From Azorinus chamasolen (lineage: Eukaryota > Mollusca > Bivalvia > Cardiida > Solecurtidae): a stretch of 64,000 nt of DNA. The notes under the pieces were generated by a model that ran no database searches, had not been told where the DNA came from, and saw only the letters and a list, made by a program, of their open reading frames with translations. Positions 41,701-50,029 of the stretch are shown here, one piece after another; positions within the stretch are counted from its first letter, which is position 1; each line of letters begins with the position of its first letter. A program made the translations under genes and the position numbers. The stretch covers positions 72,738,799 to 72,802,798 of the forward strand of contig OY755241.1 in assembly GCA_963576725.1 (NCBI GenBank). The letters are read 5' to 3'.

Positions 41701-42610
41701 TGTAAAAACAAAGCAGATATTAAGGGAGAAAGTTTATTGGCCAGGAATAGACAGAGATGTGGAGCAAATGATCAAGACATGCTATGAGTGCCAATTACTC
41801 TCAAACCCACCTGTCCCACCACAGGTACATACTACAGATTTACCAGGAAAACCATGGGACCGTGTCGGTATGGATTTGACTGGACCTTTTCAGTCAGGAG
41901 AATACTTGCTTGTTGTCATTGATTACTTTTCAAGATTCCCAGAAGTAGAAATTCTCAAATCAACAACTTCAATTTCAATCATTCATAAGTTAATGAAAAT
42001 ATTTGCAGTACATGGCCTTCCCTCAGAAATCACTACTGACAATGCGCCAAATTTAGTTTCAGATGAAATGCAAAATTTCTTTTCCAAAAATGGCATAAAA
42101 CACAGGCGTGTCACACCTTTTTGGCCTAGAGCTAACGGCTTAGTTGAAAACTTCAACAAAACATTAGGCAAATTCATCAAAACTGCTGTTCTCGCTCACA
42201 AAAATTGGAGAGTTGAGTTACAAAAGTTCTTACTCAGTTACCGTACTACACCACATGTTACTACTGGACGTGCACCCTCAGAAATTCTATTTAATAGAAA
42301 GCTTAGAAATAAAATGCCACATTTTGAGAAGAAAAGACAAATTAGTGACTTTCAAAAACGTGACAAAGAGCAAAAAGCAAAAATGAAAAACAATGCAGAT
42401 AGACGCATGAGTAAACGAGTTATGGATTATAAACTGGGACAAAGTGTGCTAATTCTGAAAAGAATTAGAGGAAAACTTGACTCGAAATGGGAGAGAGACA
42501 TATACACAGTAATCGGACAGACAGGTCATCAGATTAAATTGAAATCTCCCTACGGCCATGTGTTATACAGACATGCCTCACATGTGAGGCCATTTTATCG
42601 CAGTTCGTAA
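38798..42610 (+). CDS. gag-pol: Gag-Pol polyprotein of the LTR retrotransposon
   Basis: 1270 aa in one uninterrupted frame; the start context AAGATGG is a good Kozak site. Gag occupies roughly residues 1-230, followed by two CCHC zinc knuckles (C234, C237, H242, C247 and C255, C258, H263, C268) that bind RNA. Protease has D319-S-G-A. Reverse transcriptase shows D538 (KLDLKMGF) and the catalytic pair D600-D601, in V-S-D-D rather than the usual Y-x-D-D. RNase H has D747 and the TDHKPL motif (D814). Integrase has its zinc site (H962, H965, C995, C998) and a D1026, D1081, E1117 triad with 35 residues between the last two (DD35E). A GPY/F-like C-terminal module spans about 1190-1266. No chromodomain or envelope is seen. 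All catalytic residues appear present, so activity is plausible. Gag and Pol share a frame, so their ratio cannot be set by frameshifting. Confidence 0.95.
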   Translation: MASKLDLPTPKPFKVLGQNTNLASTWDNYMKRFEYYIAASGVTKDEQKRTILLHLAGEEVQDIYETFSDVGNTYKDTKDKFTEYFQPKKNISYERHMFRLACQENEETVDNFIVRLKKLAVTCEFPVGSVDDMIRDQIVEKCKSKELKKRFLSEENLTLDKIQSLARSSELASLHVSKMTETTHEKSHYQNDEPCKPEEVQQLRGNQSRPSTRKQYQPRTMPRSAPKPARFKTCFRCGGKGHAGHECRKSRNIVCHECKKRGHYAHMCKSRKSGEVRYISNQNARDSGDDEFVFGIEAKQGSPFLQVKIEGRPCNLLIDSGATVNCIDRFTFESVSPNMPLEKSHTKIYPYASKIPLRILGIAMLNVNFNETSHKIKFHIVNSKCTPLIGHQTALELGILKICVNTVSTSNDSQVEALLKEYSDRFQGLGKLKDYQLKLNINKSVTPVAQPNRRIPFKMRRQVETKIKELLDNDVIEKVEGPTPWISPIVVIPKKDDIRLCLDLRQANTAVERERFPMPNIDETLEELSGAKYFSKLDLKMGFHQIELDPESRHITTFVTHDGLYRYKRLLFGISCAPEIYQRIIQHTIQDIKGCRNVSDDIIVFGKTKKEHDTALSNLLKRLREKGLTVNKEKCVFSQTSITFMGHQLTPEGLLPHDEKITAVQQTKPPTSVKEVKSFLGLVNYCSKFIPNFATISEPIRKLTRKNQEFTWGVDQQHAFQRLKELITSASVMAYYNPNAETTVTVDGSPYGVGAILSQKQTNGQVRPVAYASRTLNEVERRYSQIERECLAVTWGVEKFGVYLYGLNFKVITDHKPLVNIFKPKHNPPARIQRMLLKLQSYKFTVEYQPGSLNAADVLSRSPIHQCENQISHQAEEFINYVCQNSVPCAMTLDEIDKESAEDNTTLELIRCIKHDKWPKSSKINTYFKVRSELSVQNNIVLRGTRIVIPEKLRARVLQLAHESHQGVVKTKQILREKVYWPGIDRDVEQMIKTCYECQLLSNPPVPPQVHTTDLPGKPWDRVGMDLTGPFQSGEYLLVVIDYFSRFPEVEILKSTTSISIIHKLMKIFAVHGLPSEITTDNAPNLVSDEMQNFFSKNGIKHRRVTPFWPRANGLVENFNKTLGKFIKTAVLAHKNWRVELQKFLLSYRTTPHVTTGRAPSEILFNRKLRNKMPHFEKKRQISDFQKRDKEQKAKMKNNADRRMSKRVMDYKLGQSVLILKRIRGKLDSKWERDIYTVIGQTGHQIKLKSPYGHVLYRHASHVRPFYRSS

Positions 42611-42881
42611 GGGAATAAATGTGCTTAACCTCAGAACTGACACTGATTTGTGATCATGAAATTCTGATTACATGGATATAAGTAGGTGCTATTTTCATTA
42701 GGACGGGTGTAAGACATTAGTCTATCAGTCATGTCAGAATTTATGTTTGTGCAAATGGTCAAGAACTGAAACATTATCACTAGATGGCTTTTGAAATAAG
42801 TTGCTAAAAGTATCATGTCGCAGAGTTGAACTTATTGAACTTTGCAGTGAGTAGTGACTATGAACTGTCTGTCAAATTTAA
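42611..42881 (+). other. 3' untranslated region of the LTR element
   Basis: AT-rich, no ORF of note on the sense strand. It leads to the polypurine tract. Confidence 0.7.
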
Positions 42882-42894
42882 ATGAAAGAAGGGA
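42882..42894 (+). promoter_or_regulatory. Polypurine tract
   Basis: TGAAAGAAGGGA-type purine run immediately before the TG of the 3' LTR; the site where plus-strand DNA synthesis is primed. Confidence 0.8.
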
Positions 42895-43076
42895 TGTAAT
42901 GTATGTAGCTGTAGCACAGAGATAGCTCCGCCTCTGTGGTCACTCTCACTGACCAACTGATAAGCCCCGCCTACTGTAAATGTGTATGAATGTATTATGA
43001 AGAATGATTAGAATAGATTTAGTAACCAAAGAGTAAGCTTGTGTCTTTAGAGAGTCCCCTATCAAAGGTTATTTCA
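42895..43076 (+). repeat. 3' LTR
   Basis: 182 bp, TG..CA, identical by eye to the 5' LTR, followed by GATAT. Confidence 0.95.
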
Positions 43077-43081
43077 GATAT
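43077..43081. repeat. LTR element target-site duplication, right
   Basis: GATAT, matches 38434-38438. Confidence 0.92.
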
Positions 43082-43132
43082 CTTCCTTATTAATTGTGAA
43101 ACGGTTAAACCCGTCTAAAATGCTTTTGTCAT

Positions 43133-43380
43133 TTAAACCTTCGCTTGCTATTCACGTCAATATACCTACCTGTAAATAGTGAAGACCCAGATGAGACAGC
43201 TCCTGCAGGAGCTGTCTCATCAGAGTGTACTATTTACAAGTTGATTGAGCAACCAGTGCACTCCACAGCAGTGAGTGCACAGCGAAATACTTGCACACAG
43301 TGAAGATATATGTAATTATACAACAGGGCATGGGTAAAGAAAGAGAAATGTATCTTAAAATTCAGCAAGCGAAGGGTTAA
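43133..43380 (+). mobile_element. TT-C hairpin MITE
   Basis: TTAAACCTTCGCTTGCTATT to GCAAGCGAAGGGTTAA, 248 bp, hairpin apex GCTCCTGCAGGAGC. It lies 52 bp beyond the LTR element. Confidence 0.9.
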
Positions 43381-43495
43381 CTTCGATAGTGTTCATCTCG
43401 ATTTGATTGTCCTAGCGAATAGTGTTGATCCTAGTGAAATGTCTAATTAGGAATCAATCGCCTTCACAGTGATATTGATATTCGTTTAAACTTTT

Positions 43496-43734
43496 CGGCG
43501 CCAAATTTCTAATTGTCGTTTGTAATCTAGTTTTTCTTAAATAAGTCGGTACTATAAGGAAAAGAGATAAGTAAGTGCAAATTTCAAAGGAATAAAGCAT
43601 ATGTATATCGGAAAAGAGATTGCGGCAAAATATGAAGTCCCTGATCAGACGCCGCCTTTTCAAGGCGGTGTCTGATCTGGGACTGCACTATTTGTCGTGG
43701 TGCATTTATGCAACATTGGCGGTGAAAGGGTTAA
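43496..43734 (-). mobile_element. TT-F hairpin MITE, inverted
   Basis: TTAAACTTTTCGGCGCCAAA to TTGGCGGTGAAAGGGTTAA, TTAA both sides. Hairpin GTCCCTGATCAGACGCCGCC, TTTTC, AAGGCGGTGTCTGATCTGGG. Confidence 0.88.
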
Positions 43735-43929
43735 TAAAACAAATACAAAGAATACTCAAACGAAAATGCATATATGTACAGACAAGCAAGAATACTTTTG
43801 GCGGATGCTTAACGTTCTTGACTTAGCCATTGTTATGTATAGTCTCCAATTACATACCGTGCTATAAACACGATTGTCTGCACAAGCTATGATCTAGAGC
43901 ATTTTACTTATTTCCGATTCTTTCAAGTA

Positions 43930-44085
43930 TTTGAGAAACAACTGACTGAGGGTCAAACATCTCGGATTTTAATTAGACGCCTTCAAGGTCTGCATTGTTT
44001 GTCATGTTACAATTGTCTTTAGAAAAAAATCATTAAGCTTGGCCTGTTTGAATTGTGGACTAATCAATGTGTAAATTCAGCGATG
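43930..44085. repeat. Fragment of the GTTTGTCATGTT hairpin family
   Basis: GGTCTGCATTGTTTGTCATG, then CATTAAGCTTGGCCTGTTTG. Compare 35830-36000. Confidence 0.5.
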
Positions 44086-44127
44086 TAATGGTTAAAGCCA
44101 TTGGTTACATATGATACTGGGTCCAAG

Positions 44128-44266
44128 TTTATAAAACGTCCCAGTCTGAGTCTGAACTCATCCTCAAGTAACAAATTGGTCAGATTCTGGACAAGTTCGG
44201 AATCTGACCAATCAGATGCTTGATAATGATCTCAGACTCAAGCAAAATGTTTTATAACCTCCGGAC
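44128..44266. mobile_element. Palindromic element N
   Basis: Inverted ends GTTTATAAAACGTCCCAGTC, TGAGTCTGA and GATCTCAGACTCAAGC, AAAATGTTTTATAAC, with inner arms CAAATTGGTCAGATTC / GAATCTGACCAATCAG. The target duplication is not clear. Confidence 0.6.
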
Positions 44267-44329
44267 CATGTTACTATCAAGACAACAGTGTATACTTTAC
44301 ATGTTTCAACAACACTGGCTCCTCTGGCG

Positions 44330-44572
44330 CCAAATAATTACAGTCTGCAAACAAGGTCGTCTGCTTTAAGTTTCAGAGTGGAATTTCTTTCAATTTCTTC
44401 TCTAAAATCTAAATGTTTTGTCAAACGGCTTGGATCCAGATATGTCGCCGAGTTGACCAGCGTCTCATCTGGATCTAAATTGTTTGCAAAATGCATTTAC
44501 ATGTACAGTATCGCTCATTGCAGCACACCCGAAGAGCAGCTTTCTGGCGACTTCATGGGTGAAAGAGTTTAA
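44330..44572 (+). mobile_element. TT-G MITE
   Basis: Left TGGCGCCAAATAATTACAG and GTCGTCTGC segments, hairpin AAACGGCTTGGATCCAGAT / ATCTGGATCTAAATTGTTTGC, right GGTGAAAGAGTTTAA. The left TTAA is not preserved. Confidence 0.65.
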
Positions 44573-44729
44573 TTTGTAAAATATAACGATCACAATATCA
44601 TGTTTTACCGATGAACTTTCGACATAAATAATCAGTATGGAGGCCAAGGACTACCAAACAAATATCATGTTTTGTGAGTTTTAACTTACAATATTTATTG
44701 CACGGACAATTTGACTGTTGTCATCATGT

Positions 44730-44806
44730 GTTTTTGCATTTTAACTGGGTCCGGATGAAACGCCAAGAAATTAGGTATCGCATCGTGACCTAGATTGTTT
44801 GGCACG
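44730..44806. repeat. TT-G-type hairpin remnant
   Basis: TTTTAACTGGGTCCGGATGA, AACGCCAAGAAATTAGGTATC and ACCTAGATTGTTTGGC. Pairing is poor. Confidence 0.5.
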
Positions 44807-44884
44807 CAGCTATACTTCTCAAAATACACTTATAGAAATGTTAGACGAAATGTAGCAAGTGGCAATGTTAGACGAAAGAATGTA

Positions 44885-45075
44885 CAGAAGAACCCCTCTA
44901 ATGCGACCATTTAAAATTACCATAGCTGTCTTTGTAAGCAGGTGGTTGCTTAATACAGGTCGAAAGTTATGCAGAGAGCTTTCTGCATAACTTTCGTCCT
45001 GCATTAAGATACCATCTGCCTCTGCCATCCAGAATTATGCCCCTTTTTGGTGGTCGCATTAGAGGGGGTTTACTG
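44885..45075. mobile_element. TA-1 hairpin MITE
   Basis: CAGAAGAACCCCTCTAATGC to TTAGAGGGGGTTTACTG, TA both sides, 191 bp. Hairpin apex reduced to CAGAGAGCTTTCTG. The right TA also serves the next element. Confidence 0.86.
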
Positions 45076-45077
45076 TA

Positions 45078-45399
45078 CAGTACAAACTCGATACTTCGCA
45101 ATTTTAGTAATTAAGAATTTTTACCTTGTTATGCAGGTGACTGCTTAATGCAGGTTGAAAATCCCGCAGAAAAATCATCTAGGAGCTTTCTTAATGACTT
45201 TCACCCTGCATTAAGCTGCCACCTGTCTTAAGGATCGATAATGGTGCGTATTTGGTTTAAACATATTTTATTTTTTGCAATTTACAACATGCATAAATAT
45301 ACACAACTCTAATTAGGATTGGAATGGAAGCTATTAACTTATTAAATTCCTCTCCTTAATGGTGCGTATTTGAATGTTCGAATAATCGAGATGTTACTG
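45078..45399. mobile_element. TA-3 MITE split by a short retroposed insert
   Basis: CAGTACAAACTCGATACTTC to AATAATCGAGATGTTACTG, TA both sides. The hairpin is imperfect (apex CATCTAGGAGC). It contains a 102-bp insert at 45255-45356. Confidence 0.8.
45255..45356 (-). mobile_element. 102-bp retroposed fragment with 16-bp target duplication
   Basis: TAATGGTGCGTATTTG flanks it on both sides (45239-45254 and 45357-45372). Read on the minus strand its end is A-rich (TTGCAAAAAATAAAATATG), including AATAAA. This fits target-primed insertion of the 3' tail of an RNA. The source is unknown. Confidence 0.65.
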
Positions 45400-45665
45400 T
45401 ATTTCGTGTTGAAATGGGTTACCTGCCTGTTGAACACAACGTAGTTTCTTTCACATTTATTCAATAGAAGATATTGAGTGTTAAACAATTTGATCTTTTG
45501 AGGGAGCCCTTTGTCTATGTTCTGCATTGTTTGTCTTAAAACAATTTTCTTAATACAATTTACAAGTTTTATTGATATTCAAGGAGGAGCCAGTTTCAAT
45601 TATTCGTCATGTTCAAGTTTAACATGCTGAGATAAGTATTTAACCCCCAAACCCGTGACCCGAGT

Positions 45666-45735
45666 GCCAAACAGTTGGGATCCTGTTGAGATGTCGAGTT
45701 ACTTGCCATCTCATCTAGGTCCAAACAGTTCGCTG
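45666..45735. repeat. TT-G-type hairpin
   Basis: CAAACAGTTGGGATCCTGTT, GAGATGTCGAGTTACTTGCC, ATCTCATCTAGGTCC, AAACAGTTCGC. It runs up to the TTAA of the following TT-C. Confidence 0.6.
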
Positions 45736-45771
45736 AGGTAATTACAAACACTTCCGTGGTGTGTTGAAGGC

Positions 45772-46008
45772 TTAACCTTTTCGCTTTCTATTCACGTCAA
45801 TATACCTACCTGTAAATAGTGAAGACCCAGATGAGACAGCTCCTGCAGGAGCTGTCTCATCAGGGTCTGCACTATTTACAAGTTGATTGTGCATCCACTG
45901 CACTCCACAGCAGAGATTGCACAGCGAAATACTTGATGATATATGTAATTATATAACAGGTCATGGGTAAAGAAGGATGAATGTTTTTTAAAAATCAGCA
46001 AGAGAATG
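45772..46008 (+). mobile_element. TT-C hairpin MITE, right TTAA decayed
   Basis: TTAACCTTTTCGCTTTCTAT start; right end AGCAAGAGAATGAGA. Hairpin apex GCTCCTGCAGGAGC is perfect. Confidence 0.83.
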
Positions 46009-46016
46009 AGATGGTG

Positions 46017-46202
46017 CAGTAAAAACCCACTAAGACCGCAATTCTAGTAGAGAAGAATTTAGATGCTTTTAGGCAGGTGGCTGCTTCATTCAGGGTATAA
46101 GTCTCTAGGAGCTTTATGCATGACTTTCACCCTGCATTAAGCTGACACATGTCTCCGATATTCAAATTAAATTTAACGCCCAGTTTAGATGGGGATTTAC
46201 TG
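46017..46202. mobile_element. TA-4 MITE
   Basis: CAGTAAAAACCCACTAAGAC, CGCAATTCTAG to CCAGTTTAGATGGGGATTT, ACTG, TA. Left hairpin arm shortened (GTCTCTAGGAGCTTTATG). Confidence 0.8.
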
Positions 46203-46431
46203 TATATTATTTTCTAAAATTATGGAGCACGTTCATTGGCCTTTAAAGCGGTTTACTGTGGCAACGGTTTTGTATTGATATATAGCCTCATCATTAAAAT
46301 CTCATTAAAGCATGATTTTTTATGAAACGTTTCATAAAGGAATAAATTCAATATGTGATTTCATGGATTATGTTGGATGGTACCTATTTCATTGTAGCAC
46401 CATATAGCCTCTCTACACCGTTCAATGAATA

Positions 46432-46635
46432 CAGTAAAAACTCTTTAAAACGGTCACTAAATTGTGTAAATTAGTTTGCATTTAGGGCAGGTGGCTGCTT
46501 AAAGCAAATTGAAAGTTAAACATAACGCTCCTATAGGAGCGTTCTGTTTTACTTCCACCTTGCTTTAAGCAGCCATCCGCCTTTAACACAAAATAATTGA
46601 TGTGATTTAGTGGCCGTTATAAAGAGGTGTTACTG
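46432..46635. mobile_element. TA-2 hairpin MITE
   Basis: CAGTAAAAACTCTTTAAAAC to GTTATAAAGAGGTGTTACTG, TA both sides, 204 bp. Apex GCTCCTATAGGAGC. Confidence 0.88.
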
Positions 46636-46639
46636 TATT

Positions 46640-46918
46640 ATTATTATACAACATTTTTAAAGCGTTTTTTTTTCACACAGGATGTGTGCGTTCTAAAGCA
46701 ATGTTGACTAACCCATTGTCTCTGAGCCTCATTTGTGACTTGATTCAACAATTTTAGTTACATATACCTTACAATTATCTGATGTCTTTGTTTTGAAAGG
46801 CATATAAGATTTATTAAACGTCGTCAAGATACATCATAATTAACATAAACCCTAACTGGGCCTTTGAACCGACAAAAGGGACATTACGTAAATAGTAGCA
46901 CTACGCAATTTAAGTCAA
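46640..46918. other. No gene or repeat recognised
   Basis: AT-rich spacer without a supportable feature. Confidence 0.4.
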
Positions 46919-46920
46919 TA

Positions 46921-47050
46921 CAGTATTAAAACAAGAGTCAACAGATGAAAACATTGGGAGTGTTTTGTTTGACATTATAATGCATTATGCAGCCATCTAC
47001 CTTAAACTATCTGATATTAGTTTAAATTAGGGTTTAGAGGGATTTTACTG
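46921..47050. mobile_element. TA-family deletion derivative
   Basis: CAGTATTAAAACAAGAGTC to TTAGAGGGATTTTACTG with TA both sides, only 130 bp. The GCAGCCATCTACC segment is the right arm of the lost palindrome. Confidence 0.65.
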
Positions 47051-47129
47051 TATACGGTTTGTATGAATGGCATGCGTCAGGAGATAATACCAGTCACCTC
47101 TCTGTGTATTGACCGTTTACACCATAAAT

Positions 47130-47225
47130 ACACCTTCTTATGACTTTGCAAACAGTGAAGACATAGACAAGATGACTCCTATAGGAGCATTATAATCAGG
47201 GTCTGCTGTGTTTATTGAAATATCT
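47130..47225 (+). repeat. TT-A hairpin fragment
   Basis: GTTTACACCATAAATACACC, GCAAACAGTGAAGAC, apex ACTCCTATAGGAGC, CAGGGTCTGCTGTGTTT. Confidence 0.65.
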
Positions 47226-47380
47226 CACAAAGGCATGTTCTGTATTCATGTATGTCCCGGGCCCGCTGAATTGTAAGTAACGACTTGTTCAAATAAATCA
47301 TACATGAGTGTAACATGATATTTGTTTAGTGGCCTACATGTAAATACCATTATACAGTGAATACACTTTAACACAACCCC

Positions 47381-47596
47381 TTAAGACTTTACCCCATTAA
47401 TACGCCTTTCTACACATTTGCAAACAGAGTAGACCCAGATCAGACGGCTCATCTAGGAACAATCTGATCAGGATCTGCTGTATTTGCTTATGATATAGAT
47501 ATCAGTCTACCATGGCCAAAAGTTATAACAATTAATCCGATTAATATTCACAGTGTCATTATTTTATATGAATATCCATAGAGTTTTAGGGGTTAC
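47381..47596 (+). mobile_element. TT-A hairpin MITE
   Basis: TTAAGACTTTACCCCATTAA to TTTTAGGGGTTAC, with a decayed right TTAA. Hairpin GCAAACAGAGTAGACCCAGA .. ATCAGGATCTGCTGTATTTGC; body AATATTCACAGTGTCATTA is typical of the family. Confidence 0.82.
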
Positions 47597-47664
47597 CCTT
47601 AATTTAACGTCATGAATATATCGGTAAAAACACCATGCATAGATGACATATGAACAAAATAATA

Positions 47665-47857
47665 CAGTAAAACCCCTCTAATGCGAACAGCAAAAAGGGG
47701 CATATTTCACAGTGCCAGAAGCAGGTGGTAGCTTAATACAGGGCAAAAGTTATGCAGAAAGCTTTCTGTAATAACTTTCGTCCTGCATTAAGCAACCACC
47801 TGCTTATAAAGACAGTATGTTTATTCATAAAATGATCGCGCTAGAGGGGTTCTACTG
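47665..47857. mobile_element. TA-1 hairpin MITE
   Basis: CAGTAAAACCCCTCTAATGC to GCTAGAGGGGTTCTACTG, TA both sides, 193 bp. The apex has lost its GCTCC core and reads GCAGAAAGCTTTCTG. Confidence 0.88.
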
Positions 47858-47901
47858 TAGTTTGATATTGGTGGAAACTGAAGACTCAGATATGTATAGT
47901 T

Positions 47902-47970
47902 TCATTAGCAAAAAAGGGGAGACCACCCTGACCAGACACTCCATATGAGCCGTCTGATCTGCGTCTATTC
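47902..47970. repeat. TT-A hairpin remnant
   Basis: GCAAAAAAGGGGAGACCACC, CTGACCAGACACTCCATATG, AGCCGTCTGATCTGCG, TCTATTCTGTTTC. Confidence 0.55.
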
Positions 47971-48360
47971 TGTTTCATCATGCAACGTCACGGAATATAG
48001 TCACTTCCTACTAGCATAATATTTTCCACATCGATGCTGTATTTTGTGAAGTATAGTACATGTGCACTGACCCCACTGTGATGCAAGTTTGGTTCAGCCA
48101 ATAGGAGGAAAACAGAAGGACAAAAAGGCATAATTAAACATAAACATCAAATTTAACACATTTGTTCACATTTGTCTCAAATATTTGTCCATACAAAAGT
48201 ATTAATTCCAGTTCGTTTATGTTGTAAAAGTCGATGACGTCACTGCACGCCAATATGATGTCCCGTATATCGCACTTGCATGTTTTTTTTCATTCAGGGG
48301 ACGAACCGCTTTAGCAATCTTCCTTTTTCTTCATTTTCTCCATTTTTCTTGATGTTGCAT

Positions 48361-48522
48361 GATAAAAGAATTACTATGCTACATGTAGTAGTTTTGAAGT
48401 TAAGCTGTAGTTTGGCTCGTCAGAAAAGTAGTTAAATACTCGCCAATGCTCGCATTAACAACGTTTCCAACTCGCCAAAATACAGCTGAACTTCCAAACT
48501 ACTAGCATAGTAATTCTTAATA
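48361..48522. mobile_element. Inverted-repeat element R
   Basis: Arms of about 50 bp: AGAATTACTATGCTACATG, TAGTTTTGAAGTTAAGCTG and the inverse CAGCTGAACTTCCAAACTA, CTAGCATAGTAATTCTTA. Unlike the other families it has no strong central hairpin. Target duplication unclear. Confidence 0.6.
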
Positions 48523-48569
48523 TGTAAATACATAAAAAGCGTTTGTAAGAAATAAAGGTTTAATTCGAT

Positions 48570-48717
48570 TCACTTTGGAAACAGTGTATATGAACATCAA
48601 ATGTCTCCTATAATAGCCGTCTGATCAGAGTCTGAAATGTGTGCTTATGAATCATATAATTATCATTCTACAGTTTTGTCATGGTCAAAATGGACACAAA
48701 CAGATGCTATTACTAAA
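48570..48717 (+). repeat. TT-A fragment
   Basis: GGAAACAGTGTATATGAACA, TCTCCTATAATAGCCGTC, TGATCAGAGTCTGAAATG, then the body TCTACAGTTTTGTCATGGTC. It ends where a TA-3 element begins. Confidence 0.6.
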
Positions 48718-48719
48718 TA

Positions 48720-48923
48720 CAGTAAAACCTCGATTATCCGAACACTAAAATACGTATTATTATCGGTCTTTAAGACAGGTGGCAGCTTAATGCATGGTGA
48801 AAGTCATGCAGAAAGCTCCTCTAGGAGCTTTCTGCATGACTTTCACCATGCATTAAGCAGCCACCAGCCTAAAAGGGTCTAAATTCGTTTATAACGAAAA
48901 TTCGAATAATCGAGGTTTTACTG
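48720..48923. mobile_element. TA-3 hairpin MITE
   Basis: CAGTAAAACCTCGATTATCC to GAATAATCGAGGTTTTACTG, TA both sides, 204 bp. This is the best-preserved TA-3 copy; the palindrome has apex GCTCCTCTAGGAGC. Confidence 0.93.
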
Positions 48924-48924
48924 T

Positions 48925-49955
48925 ATGTCATGTTATCAAGTAACCAATACTTTGTAGACTGGTTGTTCACATTGTTAGTAAATAAATAATACCAGCCTAG
49001 ATTAAACGAGTCGTATCTTATCGTCTGATATGAATCCGGGTCATACTTGGATAAACTCTATGTGTGGGATAGTGTACGGTCTTATATGTCCGTCGCGACG
49101 GACATGACCGTACAATATCACACTTGTCGCCAATTAACCTTACTAATAGGTAAATCCTTACAATTTTACACCATGTAGATAATATACTCTAGAAAGAAGA
49201 TAAAATGGCGGAGGTTTTAATTGCTGCTGACAAATGCAGATAAGAGACTCGACTGTAAAAAAACATATGCCCAATTTAAGAAAAATCTCTCTCTCTACAC
49301 AATAAACTGTTATGAACCAGATCACTGAATTACTGTTCTCAGTGAGTGTTAATCAAGATATGTTCATACCAAAACTTTTATACCAACAATTTCTTTAGTA
49401 TACATGTATGTATCATCATATTGTGAATTTGTCACATTTTATACTCTCGTGTTTTAGCAGACATCATGTAGCTGTAAGCACAATGCATTTTCTGTTTTCA
49501 CTTGTAATATCGCCTTGAAAAATTAATAATCTGTTGAGAAACCAATTTTTCCAATTTTATTTCAAATAATACAAAGTCTCGCTTTAATGCAAGAAGCATT
49601 TACATCTATCATACAGTATACAGTAAATACAGTCACATGGTCACAATGAGGGAAAACGGCTATTTTCGTGTTCCATGTATGGAAATAGCATATCCAGAGA
49701 CATATCCATACATATCTCTGGTATATCCTACTCTTATTCATTTAATCATTTTTATCTTTTTATCATTGTTTCCAATTAGAAGGTCAGGCATAAATGACAG
49801 ATCTGGCACTAGATTTTTTTGTACAAGAATTTAGACCTAAAAGTTATATCAGTTGTATATTGGCGACAACACCGATTATCCTTTCACTCGTTGTCCTGAA
49901 TAAAGCTGTTATTTATCTAAGCGTGTTTAGACCTTTACTTATGCTAGGCACAATA
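48925..49955. other. No gene recognised; one short perfect palindrome
   Basis: GTCCGTCGCGACGGAC at about 49079-49094 lies within a wider inverted repeat GTGTACGGTC .. GACCGTACAATATCACAC (49069-49122). ORF 49637-49834 has no domain. Nothing else is recognisable. Confidence 0.5.
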
Positions 49956-49963
49956 TGATATGC

Positions 49964-50020
49964 ATTTGTAAACACCTTGGATCCAGATGAGGCGGAGAGA
50001 TGAGGATCCAAGCTGTTTGA
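49964..50020. repeat. TT-G-type hairpin, apex shortened
   Basis: GTAAACACCTTGGATCCAGA, TGAGGCGGAGAGATGAGGAT, CCAAGCTGTTTGAC. Confidence 0.6.
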
Positions 50021-50029
50021 CACTTGTTC

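Larger units (their letters stand above)
38439..43076 (+). mobile_element. Complete Ty3/Gypsy LTR retrotransposon, Mag/Steamer-like
   Basis: A 4638-bp element with every part in place: 182-bp LTRs beginning TG and ending CA, GATAT duplications, primer binding site, one Gag-Pol ORF and a polypurine tract. The Pol order protease, reverse transcriptase, RNase H, integrase defines Ty3/Gypsy. The single-frame Gag-Pol, small LTRs and small size resemble the Mag lineage, which includes bivalve Steamer-like elements; that placement is inferred and needs a phylogeny. There is no envelope-like ORF: only about 280 bp separates the stop codon from the 3' LTR. Confidence 0.95.

Noticed and set aside
39159..42180. 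Minus-strand ORFs inside the LTR element (for example 39159-39473, 40099-40416)
   Set aside because: Antisense shadows of the Gag-Pol frame with no domains of their own.
42611..42894. Possible envelope gene downstream of pol
   Set aside because: Only about 280 bp without a usable sense ORF separates Pol from the 3' LTR.
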